Assembly: GCA_009780955.1 (NCBI GenBank)
Contig: WQZB01000015.1
Location: 1 to 64,000, forward strand
DNA length: 64,000 nt
Direction: 5' to 3'
Source of the DNA: Polyangiaceae bacterium
Lineage (GTDB): Bacteria > Myxococcota_A > Polyangia > Polyangiales > Polyangiaceae
Both the position numbers and the translations under genes were made by a program. The notes under the pieces were generated by a model. The model ran no database searches and was not told the origin of the DNA. It saw only the letters and a list, made by a program, of their open reading frames with translations. This document shows positions 41,773-51,644 of the stretch, in pieces. How positions within the stretch are numbered: position 1 is the stretch's first letter; every line of letters starts with the position of its first letter.

Positions 41773-43767
41773 CTAAAGCCAGGCTTCGATCTTTTGGACG
41801 ACCGCATCGACCGTAAGGCCAAATTTTTCAGCAAGCACCTTGTCTGGTGCGCTCGCGCCGAAGTGGTCGATGCCAATCGACAAGCCGCCGTCTCTAACCC
41901 ACTGGCGCCAAGGGCCCGTGACACCGGCCTCGATCGACACGATGCGAGCGCCCTTCGGAAGGACGGCTTCTCGATACGATGCATCTTGCATAGAAAAGAT
42001 TTCAAGGCACGGCGCACTGACGACGCGCACCTTTTTGCCGGCCTTCTCGAGCTCTACGCGCGCCCCCACGGCAAGGTGGACTTCGCTGCCCGTAGCAACC
42101 ATGACGATGTCGGGGCTTGCGCCTGTGGCTTCTTGCGCAACGTAGGCGCCACGAAGAACGAGGTTCGGGTCAAAGCCCGCATCACGCTCGATGGCTGGAA
42201 GCTTCTGGCGCGAAAGCGCAAATGCCGTTGGCGCTTTCTTGCGCGAAAGAGCCATCACCCACGCAGCAGCGCACTCGATGCCGTCGGCAGGGCGCACCAG
42301 CGCAAGGTTCGGGATGACACGCAATGCCCAGTAGTGCTCGATGGGCTGATGTGTGGGACCGTCTTCGCCGAGAAACACCGAGTCGTGCGTGAAGATCCAC
42401 AAGCAGGGCAACTCGCTCAGCGCCGACAGGCGAATGCTTGCGCGCATGTAGTCGCTAAAAACGAGGAACGTTGAACCGAAGGGAATGACTCCCCCGGAAA
42501 GCGCCATACCGTTGCACACTGCACCCATGCCATGCTCGCGAATGCCGAAGTGCAGGTTGCGTCCTGAAAACGCGTTTGCATCGATGCTTCCACCCTTTTT
42601 GATGAGCGTTTTGGTGGAAGGCGCAAGATCGGCCGAGCCACCCATGAGCGACGGCACTTGATCGGCAACGACTTGCTCGAGAACGCCGGACAGCGAGCGC
42701 GTTGCGTCGTCTTTGGCCGGCACGGCTGCAAGCAGCTTGGCGAACAAGTCGGCCGGAACGTGGCTCGACTCGAATCGATCGAGCTGACCCGCGAGATCGG
42801 CATTCGCGCGGCGCCACGCTTCGTACTTGGCAACCCAAGCTTGCTTGTCTTTCGCGAGATCGCCCGCGCGATCTTGGAAGAGTGCATAGACCTCGTCGGG
42901 CACGAAAAAAGTTTTGCCGGGATCGACCCCGATGTTCTTCTTCGTGGCCGAAACTTCTTCGTGGCCAAGAGGAGCGCCGTGCGCTTCGGCGGTGTCGTGG
43001 GCGTGAGGCGCGCCGTTGGCGATGTGCGTGCGCGCAACGATGAACGACGGCCTACTTTTCTCGGCCACCGCGTTGTCGAGTGCAACGCGGATCTGCTCGT
43101 GGTCGTGGCCGTTGATACGCTGGACGAACCAGCCATATGCCTCGTAGCGACGGCCTACGTCTTCGCTGAACGCAAGACTGGTTTCGCCTTCGATCGTGAT
43201 TTTGTTGTCGTCGTAGATGGCAACGAGGTTCGACAAACCAAGATGCCCGGCAAGGCTCGACGCCTCGCCACTCACGCCTTCCATCATGTCGCCGTCGGAA
43301 CAAATCGTGAAAATTCGCACGGCGTCGAAAGGCTCACCGAAATGCCCTTGCTTCACTTTGGTCGCAAGCGCAAGGCCCACGGCGTTGCCGATCCCTTGGC
43401 CGAGTGGCCCTGTGGTTGCCTCGACGCCCACGGTGTGACCGTGTTCCGGGTGGCCGGGTGTTTTGCTTCCCCACTGGCGGAATTGCCGAAGCTCGCTCAT
43501 CGGCAAGTTGTAACCTGCAAGATGAAGCATGGAATAAAGCAGCATGGACGCGTGCCCGGCCGAAAGAACGAAGCGATCGCGCCCCAGCCAGTTGGGATCG
43601 GTCGGGTCGTAGCGCAAGGTGCGCGTCCAGAGCTCGAAGGCAATGTTGGCAAGCCCCATTGGCGTGCCGGGGTGGCCGCTATTCGCCTTCTCGACCGCGT
43701 CAATCGAAAGCGTTTTGATGGTGCTCACCACAACGTCAACTTGCTTCGGCGTGTACACGCGCGTCAT
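41773..43767 (-). CDS. tkt: transketolase
   Basis: 664 residues, normal length. Thiamine-diphosphate enzyme moving C2 units between sugar phosphates in the non-oxidative pentose phosphate pathway. Motifs: N-terminal '[11 protein letters not shown]' with His, '[22 protein letters not shown]', the ThDP/Mg motif [21 protein letters not shown]...DDNKITI, and C-terminal '[19 protein letters not shown]'. It belongs to the ruvX-mltG-glk-tkt-TPR unit (minus strand), 37 bp after glk. Together with the opposite-strand gnd-zwf-opcA-pgl operon it forms a pentose-phosphate neighbourhood. Confidence 0.97.
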   Translation of the reverse strand: MTRVYTPKQVDVVVSTIKTLSIDAVEKANSGHPGTPMGLANIAFELWTRTLRYDPTDPNWLGRDRFVLSAGHASMLLYSMLHLAGYNLPMSELRQFRQWGSKTPGHPEHGHTVGVEATTGPLGQGIGNAVGLALATKVKQGHFGEPFDAVRIFTICSDGDMMEGVSGEASSLAGHLGLSNLVAIYDDNKITIEGETSLAFSEDVGRRYEAYGWFVQRINGHDHEQIRVALDNAVAEKSRPSFIVARTHIANGAPHAHDTAEAHGAPLGHEEVSATKKNIGVDPGKTFFVPDEVYALFQDRAGDLAKDKQAWVAKYEAWRRANADLAGQLDRFESSHVPADLFAKLLAAVPAKDDATRSLSGVLEQVVADQVPSLMGGSADLAPSTKTLIKKGGSIDANAFSGRNLHFGIREHGMGAVCNGMALSGGVIPFGSTFLVFSDYMRASIRLSALSELPCLWIFTHDSVFLGEDGPTHQPIEHYWALRVIPNLALVRPADGIECAAAWVMALSRKKAPTAFALSRQKLPAIERDAGFDPNLVLRGAYVAQEATGASPDIVMVATGSEVHLAVGARVELEKAGKKVRVVSAPCLEIFSMQDASYREAVLPKGARIVSIEAGVTGPWRQWVRDGGLSIGIDHFGASAPDKVLAEKFGLTVDAVVQKIEAWL

Positions 43768-43804
43768 GGCCCCCTCCTAGAAAGCACGCACGCTATCACG
43801 AATG

Positions 43805-44896
43805 CTAACGTCCAACCGTGCGGGCAACCGCTCTGGCATGTGCCGCTGCGCCGAGCAACCCCACCTTTGACTCGGTCACAACGGCAATAGGAATTTTCTC
43901 GAGCAGCGAACGCATTCGCCCTTTGTCGACAAATGCCTCGACGAACGGGGAAGCCGCGGGAGCGGCTTTGCCTTGACGACGCGCGGGCAGCCCGAAAGCA
44001 AGCACGCTTGCGAGGTGTGCGGAAACGCTGCCGCATACGTAGATGCCACCAGTAGCAAAACACTTGAGCGCAAGGTTTCCCGCCTCGGCCCCATAAACGC
44101 TCGCCCAAAGATCGACCGCGCGCATGGCGGCTTCGCTTGAACCTGCAAGGGCTAGCTCGACGACGACTGCGTTCTTGTCGCGCGCCGACGCAACGTGCGC
44201 AGCGTTGTCGTTCGATTCCTCGACATGCTGATCACGCACGAAGAAATCGTAGATCATGGCAATGCTCGACGCCGAGGCAACGCGCTCGTAGCTGACATGA
44301 CCGTAGGTGGAGCCAAGTTTGGCGCGCAAATCGCTTTCAACGGGCGTGCGCGGTGCGAAGTCGACATGGGCGCCTTCGGACGCGCAAGGTACATGCTTGG
44401 CTCCGTCCCAAACCAAGGCGGCTTCGCCGAGTCCCGTACCCGCAGAGATCACGCCAAAGTTGCCGCATTCACGTTTTGGGGCGCGCTTGGGGCGACCGAG
44501 ATGAATCACGAAGAGCTTGCGCGCTGCCATGGCGCCAAGACCAACGGCCACCAGATCGTTCATGAGCGTCACGTTTTGCAAATCGAGATCGAGATGGCGC
44601 GCCACGACGCGTGCGTCGATGCGCCAAGGCAGATTCGTGGCATCGACACGCCCGCCAATCGCGGGGCCAGCAATGCCAAAGCTTGCCGCGCGAATGCGCG
44701 GCGCGGCCGGGGCCTCGCTCAGGAAGTGCCGCAGTGCGGAGTGGAACGACGGATAGTCGCGACTCGACAAGACCGCCTCGTGGAGGGTCTTTTTGCTTTC
44801 GACTTCAACCATGGCGAAACGCGAGTGCGTGCCGCCAACATCGCCTGCCAGCACGGCGTTTACGCGCACGCTACCTTTGCGACGAGTCTTTCGCAT
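43805..44896 (-). CDS. glk: glucokinase
   Basis: About 363 residues from the ATG at 44896; the frame is open to 44917 and an internal GTG near residue 10 is possible. ASKHA-fold bacterial glucokinase: phosphate-1 motif AGDVGGTHSRFAMVEV, 'FGIAGPAIGGRVDATNLPW', 'LMNDLVAVGLG' and 'GVISAGTGLGEA' (phosphate-2). Phosphorylates glucose with ATP to glucose-6-phosphate, the substrate of zwf in the neighbouring unit. It lies 32 bp after mltG and 37 bp before tkt in one minus-strand unit. The N-terminal ~12 residues are basic and may not be translated. Confidence 0.92.
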   Translation of the reverse strand: MRKTRRKGSVRVNAVLAGDVGGTHSRFAMVEVESKKTLHEAVLSSRDYPSFHSALRHFLSEAPAAPRIRAASFGIAGPAIGGRVDATNLPWRIDARVVARHLDLDLQNVTLMNDLVAVGLGAMAARKLFVIHLGRPKRAPKRECGNFGVISAGTGLGEAALVWDGAKHVPCASEGAHVDFAPRTPVESDLRAKLGSTYGHVSYERVASASSIAMIYDFFVRDQHVEESNDNAAHVASARDKNAVVVELALAGSSEAAMRAVDLWASVYGAEAGNLALKCFATGGIYVCGSVSAHLASVLAFGLPARRQGKAAPAASPFVEAFVDKGRMRSLLEKIPIAVVTESKVGLLGAAAHARAVARTVGR

Positions 44897-44928
44897 TTTG
44901 TCCGCGTCTCCATGCACGGGGGATCGAA

Positions 44929-46191
44929 TTACGGGTGATCGAGGCGATCGAGGCGATCGAGATTGGTGCGCTCGCGCAGATCCTTGACCGCCGTGTTGTG
45001 CTCCTCGAAAGTCTCGCTGAAGGTATGCTTACGGCCTTCGCGCGCAACGAAATAGAGATACTTCGTATTCGCTGGCTCCAGCACTGCCAAAAGCGATTTG
45101 ATGCCCGGATTGGCAATTGGGCCCGGGGGCAGGCCCTCGTGAACGTAGGTGCTATATGTGTTGAGTGGATCGGTATTGACCGCTCGCGTGATCTTTCCCG
45201 CGAATCCTTTGCAGCTCGGCACACGATCATGCAGCACGAGGCAGCCGTAGCCTGCCGTGGGATCGCTCTGTAGCAATCGAGGCTTGAAGCTCGGATCGCG
45301 CAAGCGGTTCAGAAAAACACTCGCCACCACCGACCGTTCGTCGTCGACCGCGGCTTCCTTCTCGACCATTGAGGCAAGCGTGACAATTTCTTTTCGCCCC
45401 CAGCCGAGCGTGCTTTCGAGTGCAGCGCGCCCGAAGCGATAGTCTTTTTCGAGCGAGCCAAAGCGCTTGTCGAACTCGCTCTTCATCCGACGCACGACGT
45501 CGCGCGGATCTGTGTCTTTGCCAAACTCGTAGGTTGCGGGGAACAAGTAACCCTCGAAGCTATCGGAATCGATGGCGAGCTCGCGAAGCAGATTCGCGTC
45601 GATGGTAGCGTCGAGGAATGCGCCGTGGGATGCAACCTGCATGCTTTCGAGTCGTTTCGCGATGTCGAAACGAGTAAAGCCCTCGGGGATGGTAACTTTC
45701 GCCTTCGAGCTGCGGCCGCGCCTTTCAAGTCGGTGAATGAGCTCGTCGGCGCTTACGTCGTCGGTGAGAAGGTGCACGCCGGGTTGTACACGGAGACTCA
45801 CCAGGCGCGCGTAAAGCGAAAACAAGCGTGGGCTTCGGATAAGACCCGCACCTTCGAGCTTGGCTACAACGCTTGTCATTGGCTCGTCGCGCTCGAAAGT
45901 GAGTTCCACGGTGCGCCCCCCACCAGGACCTCGAGAGGCTGAAAAAATCAAGAAAAGGTAGATCGAAGCAAGCGCCACGAGCACGCCGAAAGCCGCAAGC
46001 AGCCACCAGACGAGAGTGCGAATGCGAGATTGTGAATCGGCTGAATCGACCCCGGTGCTCCTGCGAAGGCGCCGGGGAGATCGATCGCTCTTCTCGCTTT
46101 TCGGTTCGCTCGCCGGATTGACACGTTTGCGACGGCGTGGCGAGCCGGACTTGCCGGAAGAACCGGAACGCGGTCGCTCGGCATCGCTCAT
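44929..46191 (-). CDS. mltG: endolytic transglycosylase MltG
   Basis: 420 residues from the ATG at 46191, two bases after the ruvX stop. A Ser/Arg-rich basic cytoplasmic tail of ~50 residues precedes one membrane segment (WWLLAAFGVLVALASIYLFLIF). A LysM-like subdomain ('VELTFERDEPMTSVVAKLEGAGLI') and the YceG/MltG catalytic domain follow, with 'TLASMVEKEAAVDDERSVVASVFLNRL' containing the catalytic Glu, and 'AGYGCLVLH...NTYSTYVHEGLPPGPIANPG'. It cuts nascent glycan strands at the inner membrane. The extreme C-terminus (LDRLDRLDHP) comes from a 9-bp tandem repeat (44937-44961). Confidence 0.95.
   Translation of the reverse strand: MSDAERPRSGSSGKSGSPRRRKRVNPASEPKSEKSDRSPRRLRRSTGVDSADSQSRIRTLVWWLLAAFGVLVALASIYLFLIFSASRGPGGGRTVELTFERDEPMTSVVAKLEGAGLIRSPRLFSLYARLVSLRVQPGVHLLTDDVSADELIHRLERRGRSSKAKVTIPEGFTRFDIAKRLESMQVASHGAFLDATIDANLLRELAIDSDSFEGYLFPATYEFGKDTDPRDVVRRMKSEFDKRFGSLEKDYRFGRAALESTLGWGRKEIVTLASMVEKEAAVDDERSVVASVFLNRLRDPSFKPRLLQSDPTAGYGCLVLHDRVPSCKGFAGKITRAVNTDPLNTYSTYVHEGLPPGPIANPGIKSLLAVLEPANTKYLYFVAREGRKHTFSETFEEHNTAVKDLRERTNLDRLDRLDHP
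44937..44961. repeat. 9-bp tandem repeat at the mltG 3' end
   Basis: GATCGAGGC occurs twice in tandem, followed by a third partial copy. On the minus strand it codes for the Leu-Asp-Arg repeats at the MltG C-terminus. Slippage here would change tail length in steps of three residues without frameshift. Confidence 0.8.
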
Positions 46192-46193
46192 CG

Positions 46194-46637
46194 CTATCGC
46201 TGCCTTCGCTGCCTGGCCCTGGCATCGAGCCAAGCCTGCAAAATGATGGTCGCCGAGGCTTCATCGATGCGTGCGCGCGCTTTTACACCTACTATTTCGC
46301 TTGCCAAAAGCGCCGTGTACGCTTCCTCGGTGGAGAGCCGCTCATCGAAAAGCACGACCTCCAAGTTCGTTGCGTTGGCAATGGCTTGTGCAAGATTGCG
46401 CGTGCGACGAGCCGCTTCCCCTTCCGTGCCAAGCATGTCGAGCGGAAAGCCCACAATGAGCTTGCCCACGTTCTCTGCGACAACGAGATCGCTCAGCGCT
46501 TCGAGAAGCTTCGCGCGAGGCTTGGCAGCAAGACAGCCGTGCGGGTGAGCCAAGAGGCCGAGCTCGTCGGAAAGCGCCACGCCCACGCGTACCGCTCCCA
46601 AATCGAGCGCACCAATTCGCCTAAGCGGAGTCGTCAT
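46194..46637 (-). CDS. ruvX: Holliday junction resolvase-like RuvX (YqgF)
   Basis: 147 residues from the ATG at 46637 (MTTPLRRIGALDLGAVRVG). RNase H-like fold of YqgF/RuvX: Asp in 'ALDLGAVRVGVALSD', 'LIVGFPLDMLG', Glu in 'LFDERLSTEEA' and the final Asp in 'RIDEASATIILQAWLD'. Acts in 16S rRNA 5'-end maturation and possibly resolves junctions (established for the family). The frame is open upstream, but that part is Cys/Arg-rich shadow sequence of the divergent region. It is commonly followed by mltG, as here. Confidence 0.93.
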   Translation of the reverse strand: MTTPLRRIGALDLGAVRVGVALSDELGLLAHPHGCLAAKPRAKLLEALSDLVVAENVGKLIVGFPLDMLGTEGEAARRTRNLAQAIANATNLEVVLFDERLSTEEAYTALLASEIVGVKARARIDEASATIILQAWLDARARQRRQR

Positions 46638-46753
46638 GAATTGTCCAGCCTTAGATACCCGTGGCCGGCCTGCTCTGCAAACGCCACGCGCCTCGAATTG
46701 CGTGTCGCTGCATTCGCTTGACCCCGCACGCCAGGCCAGGTGATAAGCCCACC

Positions 46754-48124
46754 GTGACCGAACCGCGTCGCGAAGATGCACCTGCCGTCAATCCCGTTCG
46801 TGCCGTTCGTGCCGTCAAAGGCATGAACGACGTGTTGCCGTGCGAAGTCGGCCGTTGGCATCGAATCGAAGCGGCGTTTCGTACGTCGATGGAGCGACTC
46901 GGCTACCGCGAAGTGCGCACGCCTTACGTGGAAGCTACGCCGCTCTTCGTGCGAACCATCGGCAGCAGCACCGATGTCGTCGAAAAAGAGATGTTCTCGT
47001 TCTCGCACCGTGACGAGCCTCTAACCTTGCGGCCCGAAGCAACCGCAGGCATCGCGCGCGCCTACGTCGAGCACAAGGTTCACAACAGCGAACCCGTCTC
47101 GCGCTGGTACTACCTTGGCCCGATGTTCCGCGCCGAACGGCCTCAACGCGGGCGCTACCGGCAGTTTAGCCAAGTCGGCGCCGAGTGCTTCGGCGACGCG
47201 GGCCCTGGCTGCGACGCAGAAATGATCGACGCACTTGTGGCTTTTCTCGGCGACATTGGCATCGCAAGCCCTGAAGTTTTTGTCAACTCGATCGGTTCGA
47301 GCGATACGCGTGCACGATACAAGCAAGCGCTCGTCGCGAAACTCGAGCCCGTCAAAGACAAGCTGAGTGAGGACTCGCAGCGCAGGCTCGTGACCAACCC
47401 ACTGCGCGTTCTCGACTCGAAAAACCCGGTGGATCTCGAACTCGTTCAAGACGTGCCCTCGGTCCTCGACTTTCTTGGTAACGAAGACCGCGCGCACTGG
47501 GACGGGCTTCGCCGTCATCTCGACGCTCTTGGCACGCCGTACCAGGTTGACCCGAAACTCGTTCGCGGTCTCGATTATTACGGCCGCACGCTCTTTGAGA
47601 TCAAAGGCGCGTACGACAAGCTCGGTGCAGGCAGCACGCTCATCGGCGGAGGCCGCTACGACGGCATGGTGGCCGAGCTCGGCGGCCCAGCTGTCCCGGC
47701 AATCGGGTTTGCCGCAGGCACTGAGCGGCTGCTCATCGCAAGCGAGCTTGGTAGTGAAACGAGCGTGGTCGATGTCGTTGTCGCGCCCATAGGCGAAGGT
47801 GCCGTTGACGCGGCGCTCGTCTTGGGCCGCGACGCTCGCCGTGCTGGCATCCGCTGCGAAGTCGACACGCGCGATGCGTCCATCAAGGCAAGGCTGCGCC
47901 GGGCCAATGCCCTTGGTGCGCGCATCGCCCTGCTCATCGGCGATCGCGAGCTCGCCGAAGGCGTCGCCGTACTGAAAGATCTCGCGGGCCACGCACAAGA
48001 AACCATTGCGCGAGCCAATGTCATCACGCGCGTAGCGGACCTACTCGCGACACCCGCGCCGGCACCTGCCACGATGCCTGGCGCCACCCAAGCCGCAAGC
48101 GCCGCAAGCGAGAGGGCTCCGTGA
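46754..48124 (+). CDS. hisS: histidine--tRNA ligase
   Basis: 456 residues from the GTG at 46754. Class II synthetase charging tRNA-His. Motif 1 near 'GMNDVLPCEVGRWHRIE', motif 2 'GPMFRAERPQRGRYRQFSQVGAECFG', HisA loops 'LVRGLDYYGRTLFEI' and 'GGGRYDGMV', motif 3 'PAIGFAAGTERLL', and an anticodon-binding C-terminal domain. The final ~20 residues (Ala/Pro-rich) are an appendage. An ATG at 46661 would add a Cys/Arg-rich leader with no HisS similarity. The stop overlaps the next gene's GTG (GTGA). It is divergent from ruvX over 116 bp. Confidence 0.97.
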   Translation: MTEPRREDAPAVNPVRAVRAVKGMNDVLPCEVGRWHRIEAAFRTSMERLGYREVRTPYVEATPLFVRTIGSSTDVVEKEMFSFSHRDEPLTLRPEATAGIARAYVEHKVHNSEPVSRWYYLGPMFRAERPQRGRYRQFSQVGAECFGDAGPGCDAEMIDALVAFLGDIGIASPEVFVNSIGSSDTRARYKQALVAKLEPVKDKLSEDSQRRLVTNPLRVLDSKNPVDLELVQDVPSVLDFLGNEDRAHWDGLRRHLDALGTPYQVDPKLVRGLDYYGRTLFEIKGAYDKLGAGSTLIGGGRYDGMVAELGGPAVPAIGFAAGTERLLIASELGSETSVVDVVVAPIGEGAVDAALVLGRDARRAGIRCEVDTRDASIKARLRRANALGARIALLIGDRELAEGVAVLKDLAGHAQETIARANVITRVADLLATPAPAPATMPGATQAASAASERAP

Positions 48125-49902
48125 CGAACGCACGCGCGTTGAGACTGCGTGTGGCGCTGCTTGTCGGCTCCGTGGGCGCCGCGCTGCTTGGCAGCAGCGA
48201 GGCAATGGCTCAGCGCGGCGGGGCACCAAGCCAAGGGCCAACGCAGTCCGCGCCAACGCGAAACCTACAAGTTGGCCCGCAACGCGGTGGCTCACCGGAC
48301 GACGAAGCGAGTGGACCTTCAGCCTCGTCACCTTCAGCCCAGCCAACGGGTGAACCAACGGCGCAAGCTCCAGCCGACCCTCTGGCCATGCCAGAAGACG
48401 TGCGAGACCGCATTGGAACCGACCACGACGAGCGCCCGCCGTCGCCCCAAGGTTCACTCCATCAATCGTTTTTTCCGGTGTACGAAGAGCGCCGCGGTGA
48501 CTACCGCCTGCGCCTTTTGCCACCCTTTTTCTTTGAGCACACGCGCGGCGTCGATTCCAACGGCGCATCAACCGACAAAACGGATACCGAACGACTTTCG
48601 GCGCTGCTCTTCTACCAGCGTCGCTCGCCGAACAAGGACGCGGACGTTCTTTTCCCTCTCGCCTGGCGCGTGCGCGATCGGCAAAATCATGTTTTGGTGC
48701 TCGGGCCACTCGTGCATCGCGAGGCACCGAACGAGCACGACAACTGGCTCGCACCTCTCTATTTCCAAGGGTCGCGCGAACACGGCGGCTATTTTCACGC
48801 ACCCCCGCTTCTCACCACATCGCACTGGGACGACAAGGGAGCCTTCACAATCGTTGGACTGTACTATCGCGATCGCACCGCAAGCGACGTGGATTGGGGC
48901 ATCGTTCCGTTCGTCTTTCGAGGCGACAACGGCAACGAAGACGGCGCGCGCAAGAAGTATACGCTCATCCCGCCGCTGCTTTTCTACAACCGTTGGCGCG
49001 AAAACGATGAAAGCCGCATAACAGTCGTCGGCCCGGTCATCTCCGAATCGAACCCGAAGCGCTCGGTGTTCGACGTGGCACCTCTATTTTTTTCGATCAC
49101 GGGTCGCCCCGACACAGGCGGTGTAAAAGAGGCGCACTACACGCTTTTCCCGCTCTTCCATTACGGCAACAAACCGGACCAATCGCTTTTCGTACTTCCG
49201 GGCTACCTAAGGCGCGTCACGAAAACGACCGATACGCTGCTCACGCCATTTTTCTCGCATGCAACGACGCGCAGCGGCGCAACCTCACTCACGGTGGCAG
49301 GGCCCATTTTACCCATTTATTACCGCGCAACCGATACCGATATCGACTACAAAGCCACGGGCATTTTCCCTTTTTATTATGGGTCGAGCAGCCCCACGGG
49401 CACGGCCCTCGCCACGCCACTTTTCGCGCGATTCGAGAGCTACAACGTTTCGCACACGTATTGGGCCTTTCCTACCATCGTTTACGCGCACGACATCAAA
49501 GGCTGGGAAGTCGACGTTCACCCCATCATGTACGTTGGCAGGAGGGAGCAATCCACCCACACGGTGCTAGCTCCTATCTTCTGGGACTTCGCAAGCCCCA
49601 CGGGCAGAACCACGATTGGCTTTCCCGTCTATTGGCGATTTTCTGAAACCATCGACGACTCGGTCACACAAGTGGCAGGCAACACGCTTTATCGTCAAAA
49701 GCGCGTGTCAGGCGGCCTTGATTGGGAATTCCATTTCTTGCCGCTCTTCTCGTATGGGCAGAACCCAGCTGGTTACTTTTGGAATGTTCTTTTTGGCCTC
49801 GCGGGTTACACACGCAACGGAGAAACTGCAACGGCACGCGCGCTGTGGGTACCGTTTACGGTGGCCGGAGGCACGACGCGCACCGCTTCGGTAACACCTT
49901 AG
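48121..49902 (+). CDS. exported repeat protein with beta-strand-rich Tyr/Phe/Pro repeats
   Basis: 593 residues, GTG start overlapping the hisS stop. N-terminal signal peptide (MTNARALRLRVALLVGSVGAALLGSSEAMAQ, cleavage near AMA-Q), then a low-complexity Gln/Pro/Ser stretch to about residue 100. From there, 12-14 copies of a ~30-residue unit of the type 'LTPFFSHATTRSGATSLTVAGPILPIYY' recur. Each has an aromatic/Pro strand, a charged turn, and 'T.VV.P.l'. Alternating aromatic strands suggest a beta-barrel or solenoid at the outer membrane or surface. I know of no named family. Its coupling to hisS is odd and probably only positional. Confidence 0.7.
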   Translation: MTNARALRLRVALLVGSVGAALLGSSEAMAQRGGAPSQGPTQSAPTRNLQVGPQRGGSPDDEASGPSASSPSAQPTGEPTAQAPADPLAMPEDVRDRIGTDHDERPPSPQGSLHQSFFPVYEERRGDYRLRLLPPFFFEHTRGVDSNGASTDKTDTERLSALLFYQRRSPNKDADVLFPLAWRVRDRQNHVLVLGPLVHREAPNEHDNWLAPLYFQGSREHGGYFHAPPLLTTSHWDDKGAFTIVGLYYRDRTASDVDWGIVPFVFRGDNGNEDGARKKYTLIPPLLFYNRWRENDESRITVVGPVISESNPKRSVFDVAPLFFSITGRPDTGGVKEAHYTLFPLFHYGNKPDQSLFVLPGYLRRVTKTTDTLLTPFFSHATTRSGATSLTVAGPILPIYYRATDTDIDYKATGIFPFYYGSSSPTGTALATPLFARFESYNVSHTYWAFPTIVYAHDIKGWEVDVHPIMYVGRREQSTHTVLAPIFWDFASPTGRTTIGFPVYWRFSETIDDSVTQVAGNTLYRQKRVSGGLDWEFHFLPLFSYGQNPAGYFWNVLFGLAGYTRNGETATARALWVPFTVAGGTTRTASVTP

Positions 49903-50018
49903 ACCACTTTCGATTTGACGCTGCCTCTTTTCGTTGTCCCATTGGCGGCTGCGGTGCGGTCCTCAAACTCATTTTCGACGCTCACTGTCGCGATCGGGGC
50001 GTGGTAAATGCGGACGCC

Positions 50019-50405
50019 ATGATCGATCACACAGGGCTGCACATCAGTGACCCGAAGAAGAGCCGTGCATTTTACGACGAGGCACTAAAGCCACTTGGCT
50101 ACTCCGTATTGATGGAGATCCCGCGCGAGCACACGGGAGGTCTCACCATTCTCGGTTACGGGATCGCTCCAGTGCCCGATTTCTGGGTCACCGAAGGGAC
50201 CCCCGAGAAGCCGACGATTCACATCGCCTTTCAAGCCAAAACGCGCGCTCAGGTCGATGCATTCTACAAGGCAGCGATGGCCGCTGGGGGTCGCGATAAC
50301 GGACAGCCAGGACTACGCCCTCACTACCACCCAAACTACTACGGCGCGTTCGTGCGCGATCCGGACGGCCATAACATTGAAGTCGTCTGTCACCTGCCGG
50401 CCTGA
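50019..50405 (+). CDS. VOC-family (glyoxalase-like) protein
   Basis: 128 residues from the ATG at 50019 (MIDHTGLHISDPKKSRAFYDEALKPLGY). Beta-alpha-beta-beta-beta VOC fold: 'TGLHISDPKKSRAFYDEAL' carrying the first His, 'KPTIHIAFQAKTRAQVDAFYKAAMAAGG' and 'PNYYGAFVRDPDGHNIEVVCH' with the metal Glu. Such proteins are glyoxalase/lactoylglutathione lyase relatives acting as lyases, dioxygenases or resistance proteins. Substrate not evident. It converges with the desulfurase gene 20 bp away. The frame is open upstream into the previous gene without VOC features. Confidence 0.9.
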   Translation: MIDHTGLHISDPKKSRAFYDEALKPLGYSVLMEIPREHTGGLTILGYGIAPVPDFWVTEGTPEKPTIHIAFQAKTRAQVDAFYKAAMAAGGRDNGQPGLRPHYHPNYYGAFVRDPDGHNIEVVCHLPA

Positions 50406-50425
50406 GCCCGCGTTTGATTGGCGGT

Positions 50426-51628
50426 CTAGCGAGTCACGACGCGGTGGAATGCTTTAATGGCTCTTTCGATATCGTCCATTGTCGTCTCGTCGCCAAGCGA
50501 CACGCGAACGCTGGAAGATGCATCGGCCGGACCGAGCATCGCAAGGACTACCGGCGACGGCTCGACAGTGCCCGCGCTGCATGCCGAACCACTCGACACG
50601 CTGACGCCTTCGAGATCGAGCGCAGCAACGAGCTCGGCGCCAACCCATCCGGGCCACACAAGCGTTGAAACGTGTGAGACGCGGCGAGCCGAAGCTCCAA
50701 TTGCACGCGGAGCACGCGCGGGATCGCGAGCGAGCATCGCTAGCAAGGCGCTCTCGAACGCATCGCGAAGTGCTGCAATCTCGCTCCATCGCACGGGCGA
50801 TATTTGCGCGCGGCGTGCGGCAACGGCGAGGCCTGTCGCGAGCGCAGGATCCACCGTGCCAGGCCGCAAGCCTTTTTCTTGCGCGCCTCCGACGAGCACC
50901 GGCTCGAGGGCAAGACCCGGCCGCGCGACAAGCGCGCCGATCCCTTTCGGCCCACGGATTTTGTGCCCTGCAAGACTCACGGTGTCCCACGGCAACGCGG
51001 ACGGATCGAAACCTAATCCGCTTTCGAGTTGTTGAAAGCGGATTTTGCCCCAGGCTTGCACGGCATCGACGTGTATGCGCGCGCCATGGCTACGCGCAAG
51101 CGTGGCTATCTCGTCGAGCGGCTGCACCACACCCGTTTCGTGGTTGACGGCTTGCGCGGTAACGAGCCCAATTCGCTCCTGGCCGTCGCTCAGCGTGTGG
51201 GCAAGATCATCCAAATCGAGCGTGCCGCTACCGTGCACGCGCACCCAGCGCACGGTAGCCTTGCCCTCGGCTTCGAGCGCCTCGGCAACGCGCGTAACCG
51301 ATGGATGCTCGAGCCTGCTGGTAACTAGCCATCGCTCGCGCCCGTTTCGTTCTCGAAGGGGGGATGGCCCAAACGCCGACCGAATTGCCAGGTTGTTCGC
51401 CTCCGTAGCACCGGAAGTGAAAACCACATCGCGCGCATCAGCCCCGCACAAGGCACCCACCGCGGCACGTGCATCTTCCACGATGGCGCGCGCTGCCCGG
51501 CCGTGCGTGTGGATGCTCGACGGATTACCCCACGCGCGTAATGCAGCGTCGCGCATCGCATCGAGCACTTCCGCAAGTGGCGGGGTGGTCGCGTTCCAAT
51601 CGAGATAGATTTGACGCGATTTGCCCAT
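50426..51628 (-). CDS. cysteine desulfurase (NifS/IscS-like)
   Basis: 400 residues from the ATG at 51628. PLP enzyme taking sulfur from cysteine for Fe-S clusters or thiolation. PLP Lys223 in 'SLAGHKIRGPKG', 'FTSGATEANNLAI', 'QAVNHETGVVQPL' and the catalytic Cys350 in SSGSACSAG. The short active-site loop is of the class II/NifS-like kind. The tail after the Cys ('TVEPSPVVLAMLGPADASSSVRVSLGDETT') is normal. No iscU, iscA or cluster partner genes are adjacent, so I assign no gene symbol. The upstream frame to 51793 is not homologous. Confidence 0.94.
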   Translation of the reverse strand: MGKSRQIYLDWNATTPPLAEVLDAMRDAALRAWGNPSSIHTHGRAARAIVEDARAAVGALCGADARDVVFTSGATEANNLAIRSAFGPSPLRERNGRERWLVTSRLEHPSVTRVAEALEAEGKATVRWVRVHGSGTLDLDDLAHTLSDGQERIGLVTAQAVNHETGVVQPLDEIATLARSHGARIHVDAVQAWGKIRFQQLESGLGFDPSALPWDTVSLAGHKIRGPKGIGALVARPGLALEPVLVGGAQEKGLRPGTVDPALATGLAVAARRAQISPVRWSEIAALRDAFESALLAMLARDPARAPRAIGASARRVSHVSTLVWPGWVGAELVAALDLEGVSVSSGSACSAGTVEPSPVVLAMLGPADASSSVRVSLGDETTMDDIERAIKAFHRVVTR

Positions 51629-51644
51629 CACCGGGTCTGCGTGT

